A DNA stretch of 64,000 bases from the NCBI GenBank assembly GCA_025991245.1, contig BQMJ01000027.1:124001-188000 (forward strand). The letters run 5' to 3'. Source of the DNA: Galdieria partita. Taxonomy: Eukaryota > Rhodophyta > Bangiophyceae > Galdieriales > Galdieriaceae. Positions 54,471 to 64,000 of the stretch are shown in pieces. Under the pieces are notes generated by a model. It did no database searches. It saw nothing but the letters and a program-made list of their open reading frames with translations, and was not told the DNA's origin. The translations under genes and the position numbers were made by a program. The number at the start of each line of letters is the position of its first letter. Position 1 is the first letter of the stretch.

Positions 54471-56102
54471 TTCTACAAGGACAATCAGACTTCCCGTATC
54501 ACTCCTATCCAACAAGTTAATAACGCTACTCAAGACATTCACTCCATATCACTTTTATTGGACAGTTGGATTGCGCGTGAGTTGATTGCTATTTACATGG
54601 ATGACGAAGGAAATGATTTTCGGCTCGTTGCCGCTGCAAAGGTTTTTCTTTTATACGTGTTGGCTACTTTTATTTTAAAATTTTGACTAGTCAGGTTGGA
54701 AATTGCTGCACGAAAAGACTGGGCTTCCTTGGTGGTCAACTTTGGTTGTCGGTGCCGTAGTGATTCGAGCGGCAACCTTTCCCTTGTGCTTGTACGGACA
54801 GGTAATGTGGCTGGCAAAACTTGTTCACGATCTGTTTTCTTATTTGTGCCAAAAGTATCACGCAGATAAATTGAGTTCGTTGGCCCCTGAGTTAGAACGA
54901 ATAAGGGCCTATGTGAGTCGTTCACCAGGAACAACAATCCAGAAAGTAGCTTTTTATTTTATTTTCTTGCAATTTATAATTAGAATAGATTAGGACCTTT
55001 CGTCGTCTGAGACAGGAATTGCTGAAACGAAGCAATTCTTCATCTTTCAAAGTTATTCCCTATGGGAAAATAGTCCATATACCCCTGTTCATAACAGCAG
55101 CAGCATCTGCCAGAAGATTGATGTTTCAAAGATATCCAGTGAGTTTATCTCCAAGTTATGATAGTAATCTTTTTGACAACTTTCAGGGTTTCGAGTCTGA
55201 AGGTATTTCCTGGTTTAAGGATTTGACAGCACCGGATCCTTGGTATATTCTTCCCATATTAAACAGTGCTATCCTGATAGCAAATACAGAAAACAGTTTG
55301 AAGACAGTTGGTAAGTGCTATGAGATTAATATATGGATACTTCTATGGACTGTCATTAGAACGATCAAGCTTTAATTCATCGAAAGGTTCTCTTGGAGTT
55401 CTAGCGAAGAGTCTTCAAGATCCACATGTTGTTGACTGGGTCAAAGTATTAATGGTCTTGATTTTGATTTTCCGCGTAGCTTAAGTTGCCAAAGACGATT
55501 TTGCAAGGGATGACAATCCTAGTATTTCCATTGATCTCGCATTTACCGTCTGGTGTTGTCTTTTTTTGGACAGTGAATTCTGTAAGAAAGATAAATCTTT
55601 CTATTCTTACGTTTTCATCATTGAAAGAGTAGAATAGTTGTTGAATTCGCTTCAACAGACTTTACTCATAGGAAAGGGAAGACGATTTGTAGGACTGTAT
55701 GACCGAACTGAACTATTAGCACAGTCGAAGGGATTGGCTGACTCATTGTTTCATGATATAAATACTTCAGTAGAGGACGCTCGTTTTCAGCTTTCTCGTA
55801 TTCAGAAATCTATTATGGAATACTCGAAAGAGCCAGTAAGAATGTTTCTCTAGAACCAACTTCTCAACTGACTTGTTGTAAATGTTGATGATGATCTGTT
55901 ACGTAAAGTCCAAGAATTCTTGTCAAATGAAAGGAGATGCAAGCGACTTACACTTCCATTGAGTGCAGAAATTAGGTTTGTTCTGATAAGTTTATTCTCA
56001 TCTTACTGAAGCATCACTAGAAAAGACGAAACCACTGGGAGAGACTATATTGCCATTGTTATGGAATCTCCAGATGAGAAAGACAGTTCCAGCAAAACTT
56101 GA
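54471..56102 (+). CDS. Oxa1/YidC/COX18-type membrane insertase, 5' end uncertain
   Basis: At least eight exons carry an Oxa1-type core. The first clear exon follows an acceptor near 54470 (TSRITPIQQVNNATQDIHSI). Then LLHEKTGLPWWSTLVVGAVV and IRAATFPLCLYGQ give the conserved first helix of COX18/Oxa1. Later segments are TFRRLRQELLKR, GKIVHIPLFITAAASARRLM, WFKDLTAPDPWYILPILNSA, and LPKTILQGMTILVFPLISHL followed by PSGVVFFWTVNS, the typical final helix. The C-terminal extension is helical and charged and ends DSSSKT. Oxa1-family proteins insert proteins into the mitochondrial inner or thylakoid membrane. Which organelle is not clear; the splice around 55850-55920 was not solved. Confidence 0.75.
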
Positions 56103-56374
56103 TAATACTCTCTTGAAAAAGTTGGTTCTTTTTCATGAGATACAATGAGTATTCGCAATTCATTGACTCGGACTTGTTTATATCGTGGTTTGTTATTTGA
56201 GATAGTTTTCAATGAGAAACAAGGTTTGTCCAGAAAGAGGGCTCTTGTAGACATTGGTTGAAATATTCTAAAGCAGAATGTAATTTGTCGGAATAAAGCT
56301 TTTTGGAAGCTTGAAGACTTGGTTCAACTTGAATAGGCTAACATTTGAGAATTTTTCGACTTTTCGATTATCAA

Positions 56375-56581
56375 CTAGCTGGTCAACTTTGTTATTAGTG
56401 TATGAGTAGAGAAGTTGACGTATTTGGTGCCCACTACACTCTCACTTTCGTACTCAGTTGGACGATATGGAACCTGTGGTACAAGGCGAAACTTGTCATA
56501 TAGAGCTCTGTATTCTTTTTGATGTTTATTTGTTCGAATAATGTTAGAAATTCTCAGCTTGGATACGGCTCTTTCGAACAT
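56375..56581 (-). CDS. Small hypothetical basic protein (68 aa)
   Basis: An ORF starting MFERAVSKLRISNIIRTNKH continues KEYRALYDKFRLVPQVPYRP, a basic helix-plus-Pro-rich composition reminiscent of small mitoribosomal or complex I subunits, but no family is recognised. It lies between the Oxa1-like gene and TRM7. The rest of that interval (56103-56374 and 56582-56763) shows no other gene. Confidence 0.4.
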   Translation of the reverse strand: MFERAVSKLRISNIIRTNKHQKEYRALYDKFRLVPQVPYRPTEYESESVVGTKYVNFSTHTLITKLTS

Positions 56582-56763
56582 GCTTGGAACTCCATCGCTT
56601 GATCCAAGTCGACGAAATGGCTGTTAACGAAAATAATTATCTGGGTCTTCAACTATTAATGTCTTCATTTCAAACCTTTTAAGATTCTGGTGGTTATTGA
56701 TTGTTTAGAACACAAGTTAACAAGAGAATCTGCCATGTCAATCGGTAAAGTCCAAGTTCTTCG

Positions 56764-57879
56764 ATGGGACGAACCTCGAAGGACAAGAGAGATATCTATT
56801 ATCGCAAAGCAAAGGAGGAAGGCTATCGTGCAAGGTACGGAGCTAGTTGTATTCTTTATATATAATCTGACTATTATGTAGGTCAGCTTATAAACTGTTG
56901 CAGTTAGATCAAGAGTTCGACTTATTAAAGGACGCAGAGAACGTTGTCGACCTCTGTGCGGCTCCAGGAAGTTGGAGTCAGGTTAGAAAGTTGACAATAA
57001 AGACGCAAAGTGCTAATTGGTGTTCAGGTAGTTTCACAGCGCCTAAGAGAACTATGTAAAGGTCAAGCAACCATAGTTGCCGTTGATTTACAAGAAATTG
57101 CACCTATTGAAGGTGTTACTATTATTAAGGGTGACATAACTAGTCGTCCGACAGTTGAGGCTATTTTAAAAGAGTTTGAAAATGGTATGGTCGATCTTGT
57201 TCTCTCAGACGGCGCTCCAGATGTTACTGGACTTCACGACTTGGATGAGTACATACAAAGCGACCTGATTCTTTCAGCGTTAAATGTTGCAACTTTTCTC
57301 CTTCGAAGAGGGGGAACATTTGTTGCCAAAGTATGTGAACAATTCAAAGTGCTTTAGCTACGATTACCTACAAGGGACAGGTCTTTCGTGGAAAAGATAC
57401 TTGTGGTGTTTTCAGTCGTCTGAGCGTATTTTTTGAGAACGTCACCGTTGCAAAACCACGATCGAGCCGAAATTCTTCAATAGAGGCTTTCTTTGTTTGT
57501 AGGGGTTATTCCAGACCCAGTTTTTGGGAGCCAACATTAATCTTTCATAAGGATCCGTCGACAGAGGTGTTACAGGATCTAGAAATAGAACAAGAGTGCT
57601 CAAGGTAAGAGTATCATAGGCAGAAATTCAACAGGAATCGATAGAACGATCGATAGAACGACTGAATCGTCCGAAAGTCAGGAAAGAATGAAAACAATGA
57701 TGCCTTTTGTGTCTTGTGGAGATCTCTCATGTTACGACGCAGATATGGCATATGATATAGATAGGAATTGTCAGGAGAATTCTAGTTTTGCGACATCGTT
57801 ACCACCTGTGCAGACTCCAATACATGCAGCGTATGAAAATGCATTGGCAAGAAAACGTTCAGCACAACAAACCAACTGA
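56764..57879 (+). CDS. TRM7/FTSJ1 tRNA 2'-O-methyltransferase
   Basis: Five exons (56764-56834, 56882-56981, 57028-57330, 57381-57604, 57645-57879) give ~310 aa. The start [20 protein letters not shown] is the family's invariant N-terminus, and [17 protein letters not shown] follows after splicing. SAM-binding and catalytic parts: [50 protein letters not shown], and [13 protein letters not shown], containing the K-D-K-E tetrad positions. The end [20 protein letters not shown] matches TRM7 (PFVACGDLS...D). The enzyme methylates ribose 32 and 34 of the anticodon loop of some tRNAs together with Trm732/Trm734 partners. Confidence 0.96.
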
Positions 57880-57945
57880 CTTTATTTAAGCCAAGAATGA
57901 ATGATAGGAAATTATAAAAGTATGGCATTATGCAGTTTTGACAAA

Positions 57946-60580
57946 TTACAAAACTGCCTTTACCTGCTTCAGTACATTTTCCACTGTAATGCCAAAGTGT
58001 TTTAAGATGTCGTCCCCTTTGCCTGATACTCCAAACTGGTCGATGGTAACCATGTGACCAACGTATCTAATAATTACAACAACTTTTAACATATATATAT
58101 GTGTCAACTTTATGTTCCTACCAACCTTTCCCAACCGAAACTTGAGCCTGCCTCACAAACAAGACGAAGTTCTTTCCCAACATTCGGTGGGAAGACAGAC
58201 TCTTGGTACTCTCTACTCTGCTGTTCAAAGAGCTCCCAACAAGGAAAAGAAACAACTCGAATAGACTTGCCCTCTTGACGCAACTTTTCTGCTGCATTCT
58301 CCACAACATGTACTTCCGAACCACTTGCAGTCAGTATAAAATCTGGCGTTCCACCTGATCCAGTATTGTCTGACAGAATATAAGCACCCTTTAGACATCC
58401 TTCAACGGATGAATTCTTTAGTTTAGGTAGCTTTTGCCGTGATAACGCCAGAATAGACGGAGTCGATGTTGACTTCAATGCAGCAATATAAGCTGCTGCC
58501 GTTTCTGTAACATCTGCCGGTCTCAACATGTAAACATTTGGCATGGCTCTAAAGGATGCTAAATGTTCAATAGGTTGATGAGTTGGTCCATCTTCGCCCA
58601 ATGCAACGGAATCATGAGTCATAATGTAAATCACGGCAGCTCTAGATAAAGCGGACAACCGAATAGATGCACGCATATAATCTGTGAAAATAAAGAATGT
58701 TGCTGCAAAAGGGCGCAAACCTGTGTTGTGATGATATAAGCCGTTAGATATTGCACCCATTGCATGTTCGCGTACTCCATAATGGAAATATCGTCCTTCT
58801 CTACAGTTGTGCTGGAAAGAAGGCACATTTTTCATCATAGTCAAACAAGATGGAGCTAAATCTGCAGAACCACCCACAAGTTCTGGCATCATTGGAGCTA
58901 ATGCATTTAGCATGGCTTGTGATGCTTGACGAGTAGCCATATCACCTCCTTTTTCAGCTGCAGATATCAACGCACTCTCCCAATTATCTGGAAGTTTCTT
59001 ATTTAGAACTGTTCTTTCGAATTGTGCTGCCAACTCAGGAAAAGCTTTCTTATATGCCTCCCATTTTGCTTGCCATTCTCGTTCAATCCTTTGCCCAGTT
59101 TCAACTAGTCAAATTCACAATTATAATTGTGAACGACAAAACCAATAAACACTTACTATGCCTACGGTAATGACGAAGAGCTTCTTCAGGAACTTCAAAC
59201 TCTTTGAATGGCCACGATAAGCTCTCTCTCGTTAACTTGACTTCCTCCGCACCAAGAGCTGCTCCATGTACCTCGCCCGTATTAGCTTTGTTTGGTGAAC
59301 CATATCCAATTGTGGTCTTCAAACGAATAAGAGACGGTTTGTCATGAACTTGTTTAGCCTTTTGAATTGCATCAAAAATAGCTTGCAAGTCAAAGTTGCC
59401 ATTTTCAACGGTGACTACATGCCATCCAAGTGCTTCATATCTTTTACCAACATCTTCCGTAAAAGCCACATCCGTCTTTCCATCAATAGAAATACTATTA
59501 TCATCATAAATGGCAATCAACTTTCCAAGCTTCAAGTGTCCAGCCAACGAACACGCTTCATTAGAGATACCTTCCATCACACAACCATCTCCCATAAAAA
59601 CATAGGTATAGTGATCAATCAAATCGTGACCAGGTCTATTATAAACTGCAGCCAAATGCGCTTCTGCAGCTGCTAGTCCCACCGCATTTGCAATTCCTTA
59701 ATAGTTTCAGAAAATCCGAGACTTGATTCCAAGTCTAACCAACATACCTTGGCCTAAAGGACCAGTTGTTACCTCAACACCTGCGGTTTCTATATTTTCT
59801 GGGTGTCCTGGGGTTCTCGAATGAATATGTCTAAACTTTTTGATGTCTTCTAATGTGACTGAGTCATAACCACAAAGATACAACAAGGCATATAACAACA
59901 TAGATCCGTGACCGTTGGACAAAACGAAACGATCTCTATTAACCCAAAATGGGTTTTTGGGATTGAACTTTAGAAAGCTAAATTCAGAGTATTAGAGGCA
60001 CAAGTTGTAAACATTTGCTTGCTTACTTTTCAAACAATACATAAGCAGCTGGAGCCATTCCCATAGGCATACCAGGATGTCCTGACTTTGCGTTTTCAAC
60101 AGCATCTATTGCCAGAAATCGAATACTGTCTATGCAGAGATCTGCCAATCGGTTGCCAGTTTGGGTGACAGGCTTTGCTGCTGTTTCAACCATTTCGATT
60201 TTGGTCACCATAGGGGTTTTCCTTGTTCGTCGGGAACCTTCATAGTTCACCTTGCAACCTACGAAATCTTGGGCACTATCAATCTCTTGACCAAGGAAAG
60301 AACGTCTCGAAAGATTCGTTGGCTTTCCAACAGAAGAACTCCCAAACAATGAGTGACGTCTGTCTCTCGACTTTCCTGAAACACCTGATACCATATATGG
60401 TACTGAATATGTCAAAAAGGCAGCCTTCGGTAGATTGCATTTTATTACACTCTCTTCCCTTCTACAAAGGCTTGAGGATGACTCAACGCCGTGTCTTTCC
60501 ATGAGACCAATGCACTCTGGAGATTTAGTCTCTGAACCACACAACAACAGCGAAGCAATTTGGAACAATTCGCATTGCAA
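57946..60580 (-). CDS. Transketolase, plastid-type
   Basis: Five exons (60027-60580, 59748-59977, 59157-59696, 58126-59104, 57946-58066) encode ~807 aa. The first ~125 residues are Ser/Arg rich ([20 protein letters not shown]), a probable transit peptide. The enzyme part begins [20 protein letters not shown] and has [36 protein letters not shown], the thiamine-binding [32 protein letters not shown], then [20 protein letters not shown] in the Pyr domain. It moves two-carbon units in the Calvin cycle and pentose phosphate pathway. The upstream in-frame ATG at 60502 could also serve as start. Confidence 0.95.
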
Positions 60581-60954
60581 TCATAAGAGCCAGTCAACAA
60601 TGCTACATTGCATTACTTATCTCTTGTTTTGTAGACACGTTGTGTGCTATGTTATTAAACGCATAAGAAACAGGACACAACGTAATACTTCTCTGTCTAT
60701 GCGTTCCATACAAGGCCAAAATCTCATAGTGCAATCTATTCATTAGTAATAAGGTGTATCAAGAAACCAATAGGACATAATCAATTTTCTCACAAAGAGA
60801 GTACAATACAAATGAATGCGATTAGTGAAACATAATGTCATACAATTTGTATAAGGACTTTAGATAGCTACATTGTTCTTTGCCATTTGGGATAGATTCT
60901 GCATCAGTACTCTATTAAAGGAAAGGAAATATAGCCAGCTTATGAGCTGATGAG
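60581..60954. other. Intergenic region between transketolase and glucose-6-phosphate isomerase
   Basis: This 374-bp spacer contains the transketolase promoter and the isomerase 3' end. The plus-strand open frame reaching into it (60435-60746) overlaps the transketolase 5' exon antisense and is rich in His, Cys and Leu without any family feature. Nothing else was seen. Confidence 0.4.
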
Positions 60955-63508
60955 TTATTCATCTTCATAATGAAAAACATGTTCGAAAGCACAGCCTACA
61001 GAACCTTCCATGTAACGGTTGAGCAATTTTGTAGTAGAGTGGTTGAATCCAGAAATTTTCTTATTAAAGTACCTCAAGTCTAGTGAATTTCTGAAACAAA
61101 CAAGTTCCTTATAGTCCTACCTGCTTTCATTCAGTTGCTTGCGGACTTTGTTTGCCAACACCTTCCCCAACTCCACTCCAAATTGATCAAAGGAATTGAT
61201 CTCCCATATGAAACCTTGTACAGCAGTACGATGTTCGTAAAGCGCCAAGAGTTGTCCAGTAACATAGGCATCCAAAACAGGCATTAATAGGCAAGAAGAT
61301 GGTCGATTACCTTGTAGACATCGGAATGGATTTAGATTCGGTGTATGCTCAGAAACGCTTACCTGTAAATACCATATGAGGAATCAACCACTCAGGTTTC
61401 CCTTCTTGCCGTACCTCATCGGCTGTCTTTCCAAAGGCCAGAGCATCCGGCTGATGCCTCAAGTTTAGACAAATCAGTCAATCAGTTCGTTCTTACCTGA
61501 GCAAAGAAATTGGCCATTAACTCGTCATGATTGGAGACAGGTTCCCCTTCTTCACAAACTGGATTTTGAGATTCTATAAATCCAATAAAGTCACAAGGAA
61601 CCACTTGACCCATATGTAAAAGTTGAAAGAAGGAATGTTGTCCATTGGTGCCTATACAACTATTCTATCAGACTATTCATGATGCATATTATCATGACAA
61701 GTAACAACCTGGTTCCCCAAAGTCGATTTCACCCACAGGATAATCCACAACTTCTCCAAATATGTTGACATGTTTTCCATTACTCTCCATATCCAACTGT
61801 TGTATATGAGCAGGGAATCTCAAAAGTGCCTAAGTAGTTGTTTAGATTGAATGCCAATTGATCAAAAAATGTTGTCCTACTTCGGAATAAGGATGAATGG
61901 CTCGGGCATTGTAATTTAAAAACGACATATTCCAAACTCCTATTCAAATATTTCGAGATAGATGAAGCCTTGAAGAATACCAAAGTTGTAAAATCTCACC
62001 TAGCAGACCTAATAATACGGGCAAATTGCCTTCTAGTGGTGCATATCGAAAGTGAGTGTCCATGCTATGAGCTCCTTTTAAGAATCGTTCAAATACGTCA
62101 AAGCTATATTGTAATGAAATGGGTAACGCTCCAACGGCAGAGCATACAGAATATCTTCCACCGACCTATCCAAATACTCTTCATTGGATTATCATCAACT
62201 CAAGAAGAAGCTTACCCAATCCCAAAATGGAAACATATTTTCTGGAGCAATGCCAAATTTGACTACTTTGTCCAAATTAGTAGAGCAAGCTACCATATGT
62301 TTCTTTATAGTTTCAGCTGAATCTCCCTAAATGCGATATTCCTTATGAGAAATGTTCTAAAGGGAATAAGTTTATCCTACCAAATGATAAATGAGCCAAT
62401 CTTTTATGGTTTTAGCATTGATACTGGTTTCTCGGGTGGTGAATGTCTTGCTAACAACAATAGCCATAGTTTCCTCTGGATTCAGTTTGTCTGTGGCTCT
62501 CTTCACATCTACGGGATCAACGTTACTCAAAAAACGAAGAACTCTATCTCCAGCTGCAGCTGATGCAACTTTCTCCGTACGTAAAGCCTGAATACACTTT
62601 ATTGATTGACATCGGGCAACTGCATTGAAATAAAATACCTCGTGAAGAAATTCAGGACCCAAATAAGAACCTCCAATACCAATCGCAATGAAATTCTTAA
62701 TAGGACGACCAGTAACTCCAACATGTTGACCATTTCGAACACGGTCAGAGAAAGTCCGAATTTTCTCAAGTACTTGCCAAACTTCATCAACAATATCCAC
62801 TCCATCGATATATAACTGGGTTCCTTTCGGTGCTCTAAGGGCCTTTGTATCGTGGTCAGTGTTCGTTCAATACTGTAAGCAACCATCAAGAAAATTTTGT
62901 TCCTACCGTATGCAAAACACTTCTATCTTCAGTAACGTTTATCTTATATCCTCTAAACATAGCTTCCTTCTTTTCTTCCAATTTAGCCTTTTTTGCCAAC
63001 GCAAATAGCAATTTCATGGTTTCTGGAATAACCTATAGGAAACCGTTTTTGAAGAGACTCTTGAATATAAGACTTTTCTTTCTTACACGTTGTCTCGAGT
63101 AGTCCAAAATACAACCATCAAATTCTGCCCATAGCTTCTCCGACCTTTTGTCGTCGTTTACTAGATCTCTCAAATGTGTCTTTGAAATGACCTAGTTTCA
63201 ACAAAAAGATAATATGTGACTACTTTGAAGACGATTATAAGTTTGGCACGAACATTTTTGGCGTGTTCTTCTAAAGCCTTCCATTCCGAAGTGTTGGAAA
63301 TACGCTCATCGGTAGCCTGGTAGATGGAAGGAACCGATTGAACAGTAGACACTACTATTGGTTTCCTATTAGATCTCCGTTGAGTGGTTACTAGAACTGG
63401 AAGTTGAGCTCGTTTATTATGAATTCTTTGCAAGTGGATGGGTTGAGTTGGCGTTGAAGGAAAAGAGACAAAGCCAACTGGAACATTTCTGCATTTCTCT
63501 TCACGCAT
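60955..63508 (-). CDS. Glucose-6-phosphate isomerase, probably plastid form
   Basis: About twelve short exons on the minus strand. The N-terminal exon has a Ser/Thr/Arg-rich leader ([20 protein letters not shown]), then [16 protein letters not shown] and [12 protein letters not shown], the start of the enzyme. Central motifs: [65 protein letters not shown], and [19 protein letters not shown] with the catalytic Glu and nearby Gly-rich loop. The C-terminal part reads [20 protein letters not shown], another signature, and the end is HVFHYEDE. It interconverts glucose-6- and fructose-6-phosphate. Plastid location is inferred from the leader and from the neighbouring transketolase; the two genes share orientation, separated by 374 bp. 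Confidence 0.93.
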
Positions 63509-63542
63509 TTTGTTTTCGATTGGTCATTGGCTCTAGTTGTGA

Positions 63543-64000
63543 ATGTCTTTTTTAAAGCGGTTACAGTCGACCTTACTAGCTAGTAGAAACACAGTTACTA
63601 AGAATGGTGCTAGTTATGATGTAAAGCATGTTCGTGTCTATCGTTGGGACCCCGAAAAAGGAGAAGAACCCAAGCTAGTTACTTATCCCATTCCTCTCAA
63701 AGAGTGCGGTCCTATGGTTTTGGACGCCTTGTTCAAAATAAAGAATGAAGTAGACTCTACTTTTGTATTTAGGAGGTCTTGTAGAGAGGGAATTTGTGGC
63801 AGTTGTGCAATGAACATTGATGGAAAGAATCGCCTTGCTTGTTTAACTCCCTTAGCTGGACCAAAACAGACTGTGACGGTTTATCCGTTACCTTATATGT
63901 ACGTCATCAAGGACTTGGTGGTGGATTTGTCCAATTTTTATGCACAACATCGTGCAGTTAAGCCGTGGCTTATTCGTTCTACTCCTGAAGGTGGAAAAGA
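63543..64000 (+). CDS. Succinate dehydrogenase iron-sulfur subunit (SDHB), partial at window end
   Basis: The open frame from the ATG at 63543 runs off the window at 64000. The N-terminus (MSFLKRLQSTLLASRNTVTK) is a typical mitochondrial presequence. Next come VRVYRWDPEKGEEPKLVTYP, CGPMVLDALFKIKNEVDST, and the [2Fe-2S] ligand region RSCREGICGSCAMNIDG. It continues to YVIKDLVVDLSNFYAQHRAV. The C-terminal half with the 4Fe-4S and 3Fe-4S clusters lies beyond the window. SDHB links FAD to quinone in complex II. In many red algae sdhB is mitochondrially encoded; here the presequence and surroundings indicate a nuclear copy. It is divergent from the isomerase by 34 bp. Confidence 0.94.
   Translation, partial: MSFLKRLQSTLLASRNTVTKNGASYDVKHVRVYRWDPEKGEEPKLVTYPIPLKECGPMVLDALFKIKNEVDSTFVFRRSCREGICGSCAMNIDGKNRLACLTPLAGPKQTVTVYPLPYMYVIKDLVVDLSNFYAQHRAVKPWLIRSTPEGGK

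Noticed and set aside
60435-60746. Plus-strand open frame antisense to the transketolase leader
   Set aside because: No motif, irregular composition, overlaps a confident gene.
1-64000. Transposons, viral fossils, CRISPR arrays, bacterial-type operons
   Set aside because: No transposase, reverse transcriptase, integrase or capsid-like sequence, no long terminal or direct repeats and no spacer-repeat arrays were seen by eye; a repeat-finder run would be the decisive check.

Overview
This looks like a stretch of nuclear DNA from a unicellular red alga of the Cyanidiophyceae, most likely Galdieria or a close relative. The evidence is the very dense packing of genes on both strands, many spliceosomal introns of only about 35-75 nt, and the mixture of ordinary eukaryotic genes (TFIIH, eIF3, GATOR1, mitochondrial assembly factors) with nuclear genes for plastid-type proteins (heme oxygenase, transketolase and glucose-6-phosphate isomerase with transit-like N-termini, DUF1995 and DUF3598 proteins). 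Cyanidioschyzon is nearly intron-free, so the intron richness favours Galdieria. The genus is an inference; I could not run a search.

Layout. 1-9.4 kb: CAF1 deadenylase, a PTRHD1-like peptidyl-tRNA hydrolase, acyl-CoA-binding protein, a tiny ORF, a DIS3-type exoribonuclease with an unusual N-terminal extension, heme oxygenase, E2 enzyme UBE2H. 9.5-19.6 kb: NPL4, mitoribosomal mL46, pseudouridine synthase PUS1, eEF1A, an unrecognised small spliced gene, MRM1-type rRNA methyltransferase, a TFIIIC triple-barrel subunit, an NDUFA4/B12D-like protein. 19.6-34.7 kb: XPB helicase, RMND1-like, Sds3-like, AFG1-like ATPase, a membrane-anchored thioredoxin-fold-like protein, a seven-helix receptor of the cAMP-receptor-like type, a roughly 1.2 kb gene-poor spacer, an unrecognised putative plastid membrane protein, a mitochondrial carrier, NDUFS4, CKS1. 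34.7-51.3 kb: eIF3a, COX16, a 15-exon BAG6-like gene, a DUF1995 protein 38 bp upstream of it, a CRT10-like WD40 protein, a DEPDC5/Iml1 homologue, an amino-acid transporter. 51.6-64 kb: DUF3598, a TPMT-family methyltransferase, an Oxa1-type insertase, TRM7, transketolase, glucose-6-phosphate isomerase, and the 5' part of succinate dehydrogenase subunit B, cut by the window end.

Functionally this is housekeeping territory. Mitochondrial biogenesis is strongly represented (mL46, MRM1, RMND1, AFG1, COX16, Oxa1-like, NDUFS4, NDUFA4-like, SDHB), as are RNA metabolism (CAF1, DIS3, PUS1, TRM7) and protein quality control (UBE2H, NPL4, BAG6-like). Neighbours are mostly unrelated, and many gene pairs share intergenic gaps of under 200 bp, so bidirectional promoters are probably common. 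I recognised no transposon, viral fossil, tRNA, rRNA or CRISPR array. No defence-type or operon-like novel system is evident. The more unusual items are the receptor, the GATOR1 subunit, the enlarged DIS3 with a degenerate PIN domain, the membrane-anchored CGFF protein, GC-AG introns with a 10-nt micro-exon, and several small genes that only appear after splicing.
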